Source of the DNA: Halichondria panicea
Lineage: Eukaryota; Porifera; Demospongiae; Suberitida; Halichondriidae
Direction of reading: 5' to 3'
Assembly (NCBI RefSeq): GCF_963675165.1
Contig: NC_087391.1
Span: 3,956,646-4,020,645 of the forward strand
DNA length: 64,000 nucleotides
The notes beneath the pieces were generated by a model, which saw only the letters and a list, made by a program, of their open reading frames with translations, did no database searches and was not told the origin of the DNA. The number at the start of each line of letters is the position of its first letter. Position 1 is the first letter of the stretch. A program made the position numbers and the translations under genes. Below are positions 1 to 15,000 of the stretch, piece by piece.

Positions 1-3000
1 ATGGTTCGGGCTGCATCATAATCAGGCAGTAGCTGCATGGAGTCATACTGCTGAGAGTGGGAATTGTCAGTTAGAAACTTCCTCTACAACCTACTATTTA
101 TTTTCCTCGAACAAGAAACCCAGCTACAGTACCAAACAGACTACATACAATCCAACAGACATTTAGTAACACCGTTAGTGGGAATTGTCAGTTAGAAACT
201 TCCTCTACAACCTACTATTTATTTTCCTCGAACAAGAAACCCAGCTACAGTACCAAACAGACTACATACAATCCAACAGACATTTAGTAACACCGTTCCA
301 GTTAGATATTCCCTGGAAGAGAGCAATAAAATGTATGAAGGAAATATGCACACATACGTACTTCCAGGTCTTTGAAATGAATAGCTTAGTGGGCCAGCTG
401 AACAGTAACATGATATGTCTACAAGTCAAGTCTACATCATTTTCACGCCCATAAAAATAATAATGACAAATGCGATATTATTATACGAGAAACACGTACA
501 CAATTGAATCATTAGAATAGTGTGCTCGTTCTAATACAGCCATGTAATCAATAGGACAGCGGGTAATTTCCGTTGCAGTGCATATTTTCGTGTGAACTAC
601 GTTTTCTAAATATTCGCACAGCTCAGAATAGTGACGTAGATTCAATATCTCATTTACAACTAATGCTCTAAATACGAAAATAACCCGCTATACGGTAGTT
701 AGGTTATGATAATTATGAATATATGCACCTCCATATATACCAGTAAACTACTCAAGGTACTGTGTGAGCACGATTGTTATGGCTATGGGGACAATAGCAG
801 GAGTACCACAGGACAGGTGGACAACCCACACTTTAATTGACAGCTGCAATTACCACACAACAGCAAAAGTCCCACACATTCAGCTCATTGTATTAACACC
901 CCCACTATACACATTGTGAATGCTGCATGGCTACTGCAAGCTGTTGTACCTATCAACACTAGCTCCTTGTATACACTGTGAATGTTTACACACGTATACA
1001 CAGTTGCATGGTTGTATATACATGTATGTATGACTCAGAATTCAGTAGGTGGGGGCACAGATTATTTCATAGCGTGGGAAAAAATAACTAAAAACTCGCA
1101 ATGAGCTTTAAAAGGGGATGAAAAACATTGCTGTGGTTCCATACAAGGAAGTTTCAAGGATATGTGAGACAATACATTGATGTGAATAACTGAGTGGGTT
1201 TAAAATAAGGTTTTAATTGGTGGTGGTTTCACTATGAATTCCCTTAGAGTGAGAATGTATACCCCTTGAAAACAGGTTGTAATTTCAGTATTTTGTGTAC
1301 ATGTAGTAGAAACGACATGTAGTAGAAACGATTTCACTTTGGGTATATACATTGTACATTGTAGTACTCTCCATGTATTTTCTACCAAGTCTGATCAAAC
1401 TGACCCGGATCAGATACTCTACGCTGTTCTCTGCAATGAGCCTAAACCTAAGCGTCATTATGCAAGGATTGAAATTAAGTTTGCTACTCTCACTTTGCTA
1501 CTCCCAGCTCTCAGCCCTATAATGGATAATTCCCTTAATTTATATAAGGTGTATAAGTGGTGCCAGTAACCTTACAACTCAAAGGCAGTTCTACAGTAAG
1601 TTAGAGTAGGGGATTACGCCAGACACATAGGGCAGCACCCCTAGAGAGTAGGGGACTACACCAGACACATAGAGCAGCACCCCTAGAGAGTAGGGGACTA
1701 CACCAGACACATAGGGCAGCACCCCTAGAGAGTAGGGGACTACACCAGACACATAGGGCAGCACCCCTAGAGAGTAGGGGACTACACCAGACACATAGGG
1801 CAGCACCCCTAGAGAGTAGGGGACTACACCAGACACATAGGGCAGCACCCCTAGAGAGTAGGGGACTACACCAGACACATAGGGCAGCACCCCTAGAGAG
1901 TAGGGGACTACACCAGACACATAGGGCAGCAACCCCTAGAGAGTAGGGAACTACACCAGACACATAGGACAGCACCCCTAGCAAGAGAGTAGGGAACTAC
2001 ACCAGACACATAGGCGGGCAGCACCCCTAGAGAGTAAGACTACACCAGACACATAGGCGGGCAGCACCCCTCAAGAGTAGGGGATACAGATATGAGTATG
2101 ATAGTGTATTATTTGCAGTCCTTGTGCCAAGAGGGAACTTACACTCTGGAACTAACAGGGCACCTCCCTGCACTGAAGTATTCACCCAGGGGAACAACCA
2201 ATGTGTAGGGGGGTTGTATGGGGGGAAGATAGTGTATGGGCTAGCCCCTTGGTTAGACCAGGGGAGAGTCTCTTGACAATTAAACTATTGTGACAATTAA
2301 GTGCATGAGCTTTGTCTAGTTACCACAGCATATGGTGTTAGATTACTTCTTAATCAACCATCCATTAAATGTGTAGCATGTTGTATATGTACCACACATA
2401 CTTGTGCAATTAAACGTGTCCACTGCGTCCACCTACATTGTACATGTACATGTAAACTGTACACAGGAAATCTCCTTATTACAGCCACCGTTAGCCTGGC
2501 CCAAGGGTGATCTCTATAAATTGTAGTATACATACATGTACGTATGACCCCAAGGAAAGCATATGCAGCTGTGTGGGAGAGGATAGTTAAGTATGCAATG
2601 GAAATAGTGCATGGGCCTAAAATGATAGCTAGTATTATGAACAGTAATTGATACTTTAACATTACATGAAGGGGCTTAATTTGTACAATAATCCCCATTT
2701 TAATACACGAAAACATCACTTGAAATAAATACGGAAGTCATGCATTCGATAATCATCATGGTAGAGCTAACTACGTACGTATTAACATCTAAGTGGAATC
2801 ATTACCTCATTAATTAAGAGTATGCTTTGAATTGAACACTAGGAAAACACAGCTGGGAATATTGAGCTAGGAAACTGAGAATAGTGGGGAATTGCGCACA
2901 TGCGCACGCTACAAGATCAAAGATGTTAATTCCTTAATGTGTCGTAGTCACGTACGTCTCAAAAGTATACACAATACTGCAAAACAACCAGCCATCATAT

Positions 3001-6000
3001 AAGATATTGTACGTGTGTTCTTCAATGCAGTGCCTGCGGACTATACAATATCAACATGTTACTTGTATACGTTTACTCACAATAGGGTGTTTTGAAAACA
3101 TACAATGTAAACTTTTGCACCCTAAGTACGTAGCTATACATGTATGTGTATGTGCATATAATATATACCGCATGCACACCCATGTGCTTAAGTTACAGTT
3201 GTATAACCTACGCCGTATCAGTGTATGTAAACCAATAAACATAATCAATACGAGTCAACCAGTTTCACTAGCAAGAGGGAATGTTTACAACTGGTAGGAG
3301 AAACAGTCAGAAGACAAAGGTCAAATAAAGAGGGATGACACAACTTACGGTCTATATTTAGAAGCTATATTATAATTATAATAACATTGAACTGTGCAAA
3401 AGCAATGTCATAGTTCAGTAGTTCAGTAAAACCAATCACAATAATTATTTATATATCCACATACATGTATGTATATAATCCCCCTGGTTATTGCGTATAT
3501 TACATGTACTAGGCAGGTACAGCATGTGCATGATTTCATCAGATGTATAGGACCAGTAATGACCTTATTTAGTGCAGCCTTTCTGGACCTAGCCTAGACC
3601 ACATCCTAATTACAACAGGACATACGTCATCAGAAACATGAAAATTCTTCACAAAGTCTTCAAAAGCTTGCACAAGCACACACAACAGACCCCCTATAAG
3701 AATTCTTACGTACATTTAATTGGGACAGAATAAATCCACCACAGCCAGGACACAGTTTACATACCATCAATAGTTGCCTTGTAAACAATAACACTGTTAC
3801 TAATATTATACTCATAAATATAAATAGAATATAATTATACATGGCTATAAAAGTTTACCTGAACACTCTCAATATTCAGCATTCCTATGTGATTCAAGAA
3901 CAGCCGTGCCGTGTTCACGCACTCTTGAACCCTGTGTGTGTGCGGGGGAGGAAGTTATGGTAATATTCAACCCAGGCCTACTTTACAGTGGAACCTCTTA
4001 CATGCATAAAAACAGTCAGACCAGAAAATTCAACCAAGTCATATCATTACATCAGTACTTTTACTGGTGAACCGGTTCGCGAGCCAACAACCTTTGACCA
4101 TTGCACACGTGCTCGTATACATGTTATACTTATTGTCCACTACATCAGAATTTATGGCAGTAAACCTCCGAGGACGAGGGCGAAGCCCCGAGGCCAAGGA
4201 TAGTTTACGTTTGCCATAAAATTCGAATGTAGTGGACAATAAGTGTTATATACCCACTTGAATGAAAAGTACTTGCTACCTAAGCTACCTCACCTTGGAT
4301 ACAACTAGCAAACAGTCTCAAAAACTATTGAAAACGAACAAAAAGCTTGTGCGTATAGCTTGAAGCCAGTGCTAAGCTTCTAGCTCTACGCACTAACTCG
4401 TCAATGTCCAAGCAGTGAGCCCCACCCTTCCTCATGTTTAGCGAGCCCCACCCATCTGTCCTGCCCTTGTCAACAAGTGTCTAGCTTCTTTTTGGCTGTG
4501 TAGATCTAGTATAAAATCAGTGCGCCCTCAACGCAAGGGAATTATGAGGAATGTGCTCCAGGGCTGGGGTTTATGGTAGTTAAACCCCACCCAGTTGCTA
4601 TGATACAGACCCCAAGTGGGGAATATGTAGGTATATTTTTGCAAAGCCATTGGAACTCGCTAAGTATGCATAATTATGTTTGATGCTCGCAATTTTTGTT
4701 GTAGTAATCTGCAGCCCCCTAAAATCACACCTCTTCGTTTAGAGGTTGCATTGCCTAATATTAGAGCAAAGCAGTATAGCCGGAATGTGTGTGTGTGTGT
4801 GTGTGTATGCAGTTCGTTTTTACTTGATGAAATACTTTGACAGTAGGTACCATACGCATAGCAACGATGCATTAATTCTTGATTTCTGAATTCTTCCCCT
4901 ATTGAAAGTTTGGGAACCTAACAATTTCCTATACATGTACCTCTTTTATGAAACTAGGAAAATGAAACAATATTTACCCACCACCAGAAATCCAATTAGT
5001 GTCAATTAATTAATCCACAAGCATGCACATTTGTATGGTACATGTACATGTATGTATAGTCAACAAAAAGTGCACACGAACCTGGTAGGCTCCAAAGCTA
5101 TCGTAGGGTCAGGGTATGTCACACTGTCTCTACGGAGACGAGCCTTATTGTGAACTTTGACCTCCTCCTCAATCTACACAGGAAAGCAAGTAATCACCGT
5201 GGATACATAGCATACGATATGTGCAGTCACTGGATCATGGGAAAGCAAACAAATAAACTTTTGGATTCCAGAATTAGACAAGTATATTATAATACATACA
5301 ATTTAGCTCTAGGTAGTGTTGAAACCTGCTCTGAGAAATTGAGGCATGTCGTGTGAGAATAAGAGCAATGGCTGACCTGCTGAGTGGTGAGTGCAGCAAT
5401 GGCCGTGTGTAGAGGCAGGGAGATATCGTCTAACACCTCCTCCAGGTCAGGGATACTCTGGTTACTGTAATGGGGGCAAACCACACGCGTATACAGGAAG
5501 GGTCATTGATAACTGGAGACATCACATCACCATTTAAAGATTGTGGGACTACTGCATGCTCAGGTTGATTGAGATTGGCTCGTGTCCGTACTACCTACAG
5601 TACCAAACATTATGGTGGTGTTCAGGGCAATTAATGACCCCTAAACAACGGGTAAGTACTTGTAGATCCGTTGCAAGAGCATTGTCTACAAGAACACCCA
5701 CTCAACACTAGGAAGGTTAACTGCAACAGTTTAGTTACTACTGACAGTGTCAGGTTGAAGGTGACCCTTACAACCACACAATAAAGTGACGGAAACCCTA
5801 AACAACGGGTAAGTACTTGTAGATCCGTTGCAAGAGCATTGTCTACAAGAACAACCACTCAACACTAGGAAGGTTACTGCAACAGTTTAGTTACTACTGA
5901 CAGTGTCAGGTTGAAGGTGACCCTTACAACCACACAATAAAGTGACGGAAACCCAATATCAGATAATGTTTATGTCAACATGAGTACCTGTGTTGTTGAG

Positions 6001-9000
6001 GGTATTCTCAAAGCAATTTATGTCTTAATCAGACTATTTACAAACATTAAATGGTACACAAAGTAATCGAATATAGCCCTAATCAAATACAGAGAATGGA
6101 GCTATAGATATGTTGGGCATAGAAGCATTAGAAGAGAGACGGAATGCCCCTAGAGAAGTTCACAGCCCAAAACAAAGTACTAATCAGGATCAAGTCAATC
6201 ATAGGTATGATCTTCATACGTAATCTAACGTAAAGAAGCTCCATTTTAATCATGCCCTATAGCTGTACATACATCCCCTGTGGGTTTCCTGTTTAGGCTA
6301 CAGTACACACTTTGACCTCCATGCACTGCACTGACAGTGACACCCTGACAGGTGTATACCCAGAAAGCCCTAATCACTAGAGCTAACCAAGCACTCCCGA
6401 CAACTTAGTAAATAGAAGTGCCAAATACATGTACAAGGGATGTGCTGTTATTGTCTCTTTGATAAACAGAGCTAGAAGAAGCAACACTGCTGCAGCATAA
6501 TTATTCTACTTTGATTAGTGTCTCTGAAAGCTGCCATTGTGGTCACATTGTCATATGTATTCTTCCTCTTTGTTCGTTTTTTTACAATTTGTATTATGAA
6601 ATTGCTGTCAATTATCGCATACCAGGCGGCCTTTCTCTTCGCGGCCTGGAATCGAGGCTAACATGTACACTGCACTATTGACACAACACCCACATATACA
6701 TGTAACACCCTGTTTACAATGATAGCTGAGTCACATGACTAGTGACAATATTCATGGGTGGTGAAATCACCTCCCCATCCTACAGGAAAACGACGGGAAT
6801 CAAAACAAATGCACGAGAATGTAAACAACATGATCTACATGTATAGGATGTAAACACACTAGAGCTAATGAGCTGTAGTTTATAGGGAGTTCTCTTATAC
6901 ATGTACGGATATATACGGATAATCAAAATCAGGCACAGTCATTATTAATTTTGCTGACTGAGCCTAGTGAAACTCTAGTGCCAGTCAACAATGACATAGT
7001 AGTTGACAGACATAGTAGTTGACAGACATAGCTAATGGTATTAACGGCTGGGAAATATGAGTGCAACTCAATTAAAGCTCTAACCTACATGTAATCCATA
7101 TGTCACAAAGAATAGATGTTACCACAACACACAGCTTTGTAATTACAGCTTAGACACAACGTTTCTTCTCTGCACCCATTCAACTGTGTCGCAATCAGAT
7201 ACCATGTCAGTACACTAGCTAGCATCAAAATACTGAGATTGCAGAGGTTAGGGCAAAACGAGTAGACTAGTACCACGGCAATCACAATGATGTCCTGCAA
7301 ATAGTCTCAAAGGATTTCATTGCAAAGAAAGTCACATACGTATTAACTCACATTTTCATGATGGGCTCCTGGTCGACTTGTTCTGGCCATGGCCTCCGCT
7401 CCAAGTCTGACTGAGGTATTGTGCGAGGGGTCCTTGGATGTGGGCGGGGCTTGCTGATCATATGATCAGTGGAAACCTGCAGGACCAAAAAGATACTCTT
7501 TAACAGGGGTACATTTCTACTAGGTAGATGCGTTTATGAGTTTCCTGTACTACCAGGAGGCATGAATATTCATGCACTCCTGGTAGCCCATCAAAACACC
7601 CTCATTAAGGTGAATAGTCTTGCTGTCTACATGGCAGCTCAAGGGAGAATTCACTCAAAGGAGTTTACACTGACATATCACATAGTGTGGGGGTGGACAG
7701 GGAAAATGGGAAAATAGGGAAAATACAAGAATGGTGGTGCATTTCTATAAAGGAAATGCTTCTATAATCAAAGGAAGTAAACAAACCAATGTATGCATGT
7801 ATTGTACACTGCTATCTATTAATGGATACATCACTATATAGAAGCTGTCAGGAAACCCTTCCCTGTGGTATCTGTGGTATTGAAAGGGAATGTGTGTACC
7901 CAAACAGATAAGGGACGATGCACTTTCCCTTCTCACACTAAATGCGCTTGCCACAGGCAAGTACAAATACAAACAAACTTAGCAACCAATAATATTAGGA
8001 GCCAAGCTGCCTCCTCTCATTCCCATTACATCATCATGAAACATGCTTACTGTCACAGCTGCACACTTACGTATGCATGATAATGTTATAGTACATTAGG
8101 TGTCGGCAAGTCTCATTTTAAGCTATTCCGAGAAAACTACTGTCAATGGAAGGAAGGCAAAAATAGCTGCCTTCCACTATTGTTATACCTAATTCCTAAT
8201 CTATGGTATTTCCGATGTGCATACCGAGTGCATATGTTTTAATAGGGAGCCAGTTTTACCTGCTGTGATCGAGGGTTATTCCGCAGCTGCATGCTCCACA
8301 CGTGTCTTCCAGTGAGGCTGCGGACAACAGCTGTCACTGTAGGCAGTGAGCTTGCATCGTCGTCATGGAATGCACCCTCCAATAGACCAAGCACCAGTGA
8401 ATTGTCCATGATGAAGTACTGGAACTTTGCATTTTCCTGTTATGCAAGGACAATTGAAACAGGTCGCAAAGTTGTAGATGGTACCTTTGTTTCAGGCCGA
8501 AGCTTCGATATAATGTCTTCTTCGGAGAGCAAAGAAGATAAAGCCTCAGCTCCACACGGTGATGGGAATGCACCCTGTGATGGAATAAACATACCATGTG
8601 CAAAAAAAAAAAAAACATGAAATTGTGACACAGAAATGAATAATGCTATCCTATCCCTATTATTTAACCTTGAAAAAAGAATGGGTCAGTAGGAGGAGGA
8701 CATGGACTGAAGAAAAATAATAAATAAAATAAGTGTGTGCTGTAAGAAAAAATAGAGTTGAGTCAGACTATATTGCTCGGGCTGCTAACTGATACCTATT
8801 CACAGATGCTATCCCCCTACTGCCTATCACGAAACCTTTTGCCTGCTGCTTTTCAGCCCTGGGCCAGTACGATTTTCATTATTCAACCTGGACATTTTAG
8901 ACTCATCTGAAACACCCATGTTGATGCTAGACTTAGAGCGGACACCCGATCGACATAGAATATCAACCACCAGGATTCCCGACCTCAAACCCTTCAACAA

Positions 9001-12000
9001 CTCTAGCTCTGGAAGCTCCAGTTACAGCCACACGCGACCTTGGCCAGCTGACATTTATGGACACATATTTTGCTTATAACCACCTCAAAACTCATTTCTA
9101 CTACAGTAAAACACCTACAGCCTTCTCCATGACACAGGAGAGTATGAATTCAGCCATTTCTTTCACTCTTCCAGAAATTGGCTTCATCTCCTTGTTGCCT
9201 ATTTCAAGAATAAAGCAAAAAAACACAAAAAAAACACTGAATACATAATTCTAAATGGTTGAGGCCTTCTTCACCTTTGTACACCTTCTCCCCATTTGCC
9301 ATCTGCAGAAAAGAAGGGAAGGTGCAGTGATTAAAATCAGGCAACTCGGGCATGTACCATCTCTTCTAGTGCAGAGAAACTAATCAAAAGATCACAGCAT
9401 GTGTCCCAATCATGTATCGGTATTATCGATATTAAAACTGCATGTACATATGCATTATGCTATAATAATTACAGAGGTCAAGAGTACAGTGAATATCTAT
9501 ACTCAGACTCACAGATGACACTGTGCCTGACACACCCAGTTCTATCACCTCCATTACAGCTGTCAGTGACTCCTGCAAGGGAGGTTGCACTATGAGCACC
9601 ATCGTTTAACATATTATATGCACTAGCTCATGCATGCAGTTGCCATAATGTACGTCCTCGGAACCAGAACTGTACGTGTACAGTTATTTCACACACAGTG
9701 ATCACAGTTCCCAACACCAGCCTCTGTTATTATAGATCACCATGCACCGCCCACTGTGTTTGCTATACTACACTTAATTGTGTTCCTGCCGCCATTGAGA
9801 GGGGGACCACGACCTTTGAAGTAATTACATCAGGAATGTAGTAATGTCCTTAGCAAACGGATTAACCCTAGATAAATTGTTAGGTTGCCTGGGTTTCATT
9901 CAGTACCCACATACACGTATACTGTCTCCAGTACGTAGGGGATTTACCAGATACAATACATATACATGTACATGTACGTGTAGACCTCATACAAATTTAG
10001 TCACACAACTCATTGGAACTATTACCAGGTCGCCCACACACATAGTACACAGTCTAAACAACAGAAAATACACAATGTGTAACAATCAGATCGACATCTT
10101 GAAACCTGTGTGCATGCATGTGTACACAGATGAAGCTAGTGTGAGCCACCTTGTAACCTAGGAGATAGGGGTGTGCATTGATCCAGCGTAGCAGGGTGTT
10201 GAGAGCAGCCACTATGGACGTGTGGAGATCCTTGTTGTGTTGAGGCCTGTCCTTCATGGCTTGGTGCTGGATAAAGCTACACACCAGCAGCACAGGATGC
10301 TGACAGTCACTGCGATCTGTGGGAGTAGAGATTGTAAAACGTTGACAATACCGTATTTGTACAAATTGCTAATAAACAGACTGCATCAGGTTTAACAAAA
10401 GATTGTGCTGATAAGTAGTTTATCAAACCGTATCTACAGGTATCTTTGGTATAATTACCCCGTACAATTATTAATAGGAGCCCTACAACTAACTACACAT
10501 CTCCCCGTACTAATGTCCTCGATTTGCAGCTCTGCCAGTCCCCCAAAGAGCTCTAGTGCAGCCAAGGCCACTTGCACGTTAGTCTCTCCCCACTCAGTCA
10601 GACAGTAGTTGCCCGATGTCACAGCCTGCTGGAACAGAGACGACGTTGAATAGACTGTGTGTGTGTGGAGGGGGGAGGGGATGTGTGTATGTGGGGAGGG
10701 TGTGTGGGTGGGGGATGCATGTGTGGGGTGGAGGGTGGGGGAGGATGTGTGAGTGGGGGATGCATGTGTGTGGTGGAGGGTGGGGGAGGATGTGTGGGTA
10801 GGGGATGCATGTGTGTGGTGGAGGGTGGGGGAGGATGTGTGGGTAGGGGATGCATGTGTGTGGTGGAGGGTGGGGGAGGATGTGTGGGTAGGGGATGCAT
10901 GTGTGTGGTGGAGGGTGGGGGAGGATGTGTGGGTAGGGGATGCATGTGTGGGGTGGAGGGTGTGTGGGTGGGGGAGGATGTGTGGGTAATTGAACATAGG
11001 TAAGGGGCAAACAGTAGCTATTCATGACTGAGCCTGATTGTACGCCCACGAATAAAATGTTTTCCCCTACAACAACAAACAGGCACCTACAACTACAACA
11101 AACAGGCAAGGTTTCTGCATTTTGGACGCCCTCATATTTCTAGGAAGAGGCCTGTAATACATTAACACGCATGAATTGATTTATGTGATAAAACGTATCA
11201 CTGTAGTAACCACTACATACATGTACATGTACATGTACATCCAACAATTCACCTAGTCAACAAAGAGGCATAATTGCTTTCAAACGGGCCTTATTTGGAA
11301 TGAGCGTATGGAATTTTAATTTTAAGCAATTAAGTAATTAAATAATATGGGTGCACCAGGACATACGTACATGTACATACGTATCTAATAAGATACGCAT
11401 AGATTTTCAAAGTAACAACAATCCATGGATAGTTCCAGGATGAAGACATGCCACATGAAACATTGTGTGGGCGTTCAGTGGACATACCGGTGCCATTTAG
11501 CCATAATTATAACAGAATATTCACTCCCCAATCTAACATACACCTTGATATTTTATCCACAGTTCCAACTTCCAATTTCAATAAGATGGTTTAATTTATC
11601 AATTGATAGCAGCACTAGTGCAAGCACGCACACACACACAATTATTAGTAGATTGGCAGTGGGTTCGTAGGTGTTCAGACATAATTATTTTCACTCATGT
11701 TCAAACTGTTATAATGTATCTCGATTCTGCAGAGAAAGGCTTGATCTGAAAACGGACTGGACAGGTTTATTTAGCCTTTTCTGTGTATGTATGTCTGATA
11801 TTATAATCTATAATGAATGAATACTGTCATTTGGAAGAATACAGAACTTGTACTATCTTGGTTAATAGGTTAATTCGTCATTCAGATCAGAATAGAATAA
11901 GGCAAGAGTACTCGGGATTTGCTGAGGTATGGGCCCTCAGCATAGTGTACACACCAAACACACAGTGTACTGTACACAAACAAGTCTGGAAGTATTTGAA

Positions 12001-15000
12001 GAGTAATATCAGCCACTAGAAACAACGTAGGGGAGGTATACATTGTGTATATAACTACAGGATGTATGTACATGTGTACAACCCCTCCCCTTCCTCCCTT
12101 GGTGATAGCTCTGATTGAAGTGTAAACCACAATAGAAAAACAGATACTGTACAGTACTGCACCCTTTTGAACTTCTATAAATTTATACTACACAAAACGA
12201 TTATCAAATAAATAAATTGCATCGCTGGTACACGTACAGCTTTCCCAGCATAATTAGGGAGATACCCTAATCTTACATCATATAATTACTTGCACTGTAA
12301 GAAATTGAAGGAAGGAGACAGAAGTCTGCCAACACTCTATGAAGAGAGGCAGCAGCCCTCTAACACACAAAACGAATACAGAGTCGCAGTTTTGGGGCTT
12401 ACTTTCTTTATAATGCTGTTCAAACATCATTGCCTACAACAACCTTACATACCAGCACTAACCGACCAACCAAAGCACACACTCCTTATTCTATACCTCG
12501 GTGATAACTGACCAGTTGGTGAGAGGGTGATCTGTGACTGGACTGAGGCGTCACTCCGAGTGGCACCGAGGGGACGATGGGGGGCATTGATGGATGACAC
12601 TTCCACATCCTCCTCACTCTCAACAGAGATCATCCGAGACACGGCATTCTCATAGCACACTGTAGGGCAAATTACATAACACAATAAAGTGCAGCTCAGC
12701 TAAACAAGAATGTATAGACCACGATTAAAACACGAGACAAAACGAAGGAAGTACAATGTAGAACAAGAAACTGAATGGGAACTTTCTCAATACATAGCAA
12801 ACTATTCACTATGTGTGCAATATGCAAGAGAAAAGTGCAATAGACAGACAATTAATACAGTGGGATAAAAGAAACAGGATATTCATATTTCTTTGCTGCT
12901 CTCCCAAAGCATTTCAGTTTGTTTTCAGTTTGTATAGAAGACTAGCAACAAGGATGCTTTCAGTATTGCAGGTATGTAGGATTTCAGGTGGTTGAATGTT
13001 AAGTGCAGCCACTCATCGCCACTAATTAAATCAGTCTGGTAAACATACAACGTACATGTACGTACAGTGATCGAATGACATGGTCATGGGTGGCAGCACT
13101 TTAACCTTAATTTGCATCACATCCTTTGCATCAGTTGCACACTGGTACACTAGCTATTGAGTAAACAGCAGTACACACCCCCTCACCTATGTCCTGCATG
13201 AAGGTCATGAGTGCGTGGAGCAGCATCTGCACATTAACCGGATCCTTCTCACTCTCCACTGCTCTAAAGAGAATGTTGAGGAGCTTGTCTTTCAGTGAGA
13301 CAAATGTGAGAGGAGGGCCGTCCGTGGTATTGTGGGTGGAGCTGGGGTCAGAGGTCAGGGTATTTGCAGACAAGGAGCCTCGATGGGAAGGAGTGGGTGG
13401 GACTTGGAGATCAGGGACTACCTTGGACAAGTCTGAGGGAGGGGTTGTGTTGATAACTTAACATAGGCGGGAGAAGCCGCATACAGACCATACATGTACG
13501 GATTAATAAATGAGAGAAAAAGATCATTAGAGAGGAGGGTCAACAGCATCCCAACAAGGACCTGTTATATTTATCATACAAACCTATTATGCCAGTAGGC
13601 TTCTAGCGTACATGAAAAGAGGGTATTTTGTGCCACATGTGCCACATGTATTGCATACAACATCTGTAGTATCTTTGAAACCACAAAACACTGCCGCCTC
13701 TGTTGGCTACACACTGGCTAGGGAAAACAGGAGTTGCTAGGTAATGGGCCACTCCACCTCATGCACACTACTTATATAGTCTATTTAATGAGCAATATCA
13801 CCAAGAGAAGCCACCCAATCACGGTGCACGGTGCTGTCATGTGCCCATGCACCCATTTTACCTTATATAGACATATATGCACTGAAAACAGAGATAAATT
13901 TTGTTGCAAGCAATGCCGCCCACCCACACCTACTCACCGGGTAGAGGCTGGTCGAGGAAGTGCAGGGGCAGAGAGAGCATGGAGAGGAGGAGATCAATGG
14001 AACAGTTACGCAGCTCAACACTGTCCACAGCGCACCTAGTAAACAACAGTACATGTGAATATAAGTACATGTGAATATACATACATGTATATGTAGGCTC
14101 ATTTGCTGTACCTAGAGGGACACTATAACAAAAGTCATATGGACATTAAACATTAATAAGCACTACACAGCCAGAAACTGCTTTAACATTATACGTCACA
14201 CTTAACTGCTACTACTGTAACAGTGCAATGTAACACTTGGGTAAGGATCATTAACTTAACATTCAATATACATAATAACAAGGAGTAGTACAGCACATAC
14301 AGTAACAGTGGAACCTGTTAGGCAAACCAATAATGACTGTAAAATTCTGACAGCACAGATCGAAATAATTATACACACTTTATAAGCTTACATGTAGGCA
14401 AGTATCCAGGCTGTATTATACAGAGGGTGAGATCTGCTCTCAGGGTGACCACAATACCGGTACAGTACAAGTGGGCATGCACTTACCTGAAGGAGACTTC
14501 GTTGGGTGGTAGAATGATTTCAAGGGCCTCTATGAGATGGGGCACCACCATGTTGATGCTCTTCATGTCCTTCCTGAGTAGGCCACGTGAGTTCAAGATG
14601 ATCTTGGTCAGCATTTGACCATGGCAGATCTAAGGATAGAGTAACAGTTGTTATACTTGGTATCTGGATAGAAACAGGGGTATTTACTGTAAACTTAGAG
14701 AGGTCACACAACTTAAAAAGACATGTAGACCAACTCTACTTTGGTTCACGAAAACAGCTAGCTAATTTTAAGAGGTCATACATGTAGATTGAGTATAAAG
14801 AAGATACAATACATTCTGGAGACTGTTCTTAAATCACACTACACTGTCCCTCACCGCCTCGTTGAACTGCAGCCCAACTGTGAGGGCGTGATAGAACCTG
14901 CCCAAGTAGACGGGCAGAAATGGTTCACCACACTGCTGGGAGGTGAAGATAGAACAGAGAGCACCAAGGGCTTCAGCACGACCCTCCTCATAGTCCCCAA

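Noticed and set aside
1591-1984. Two long minus-strand ORFs of 14-residue repeats
   Set aside because: They exist only because a 42-bp minisatellite keeps several frames open; no start context, splice sites or family.
2110-2140. Possible missing RALGAPB micro-exon (GGALLVPE before GTAAGT)
   Set aside because: Its phase does not connect exon 3859-3931 with exon 1-50.
10455-11109. Long His/Pro- and Gly/Val-rich ORFs on both strands
   Set aside because: By-product of the 45-bp array. Only the part 10511-10625 (minus) is real RALGAPB coding sequence.
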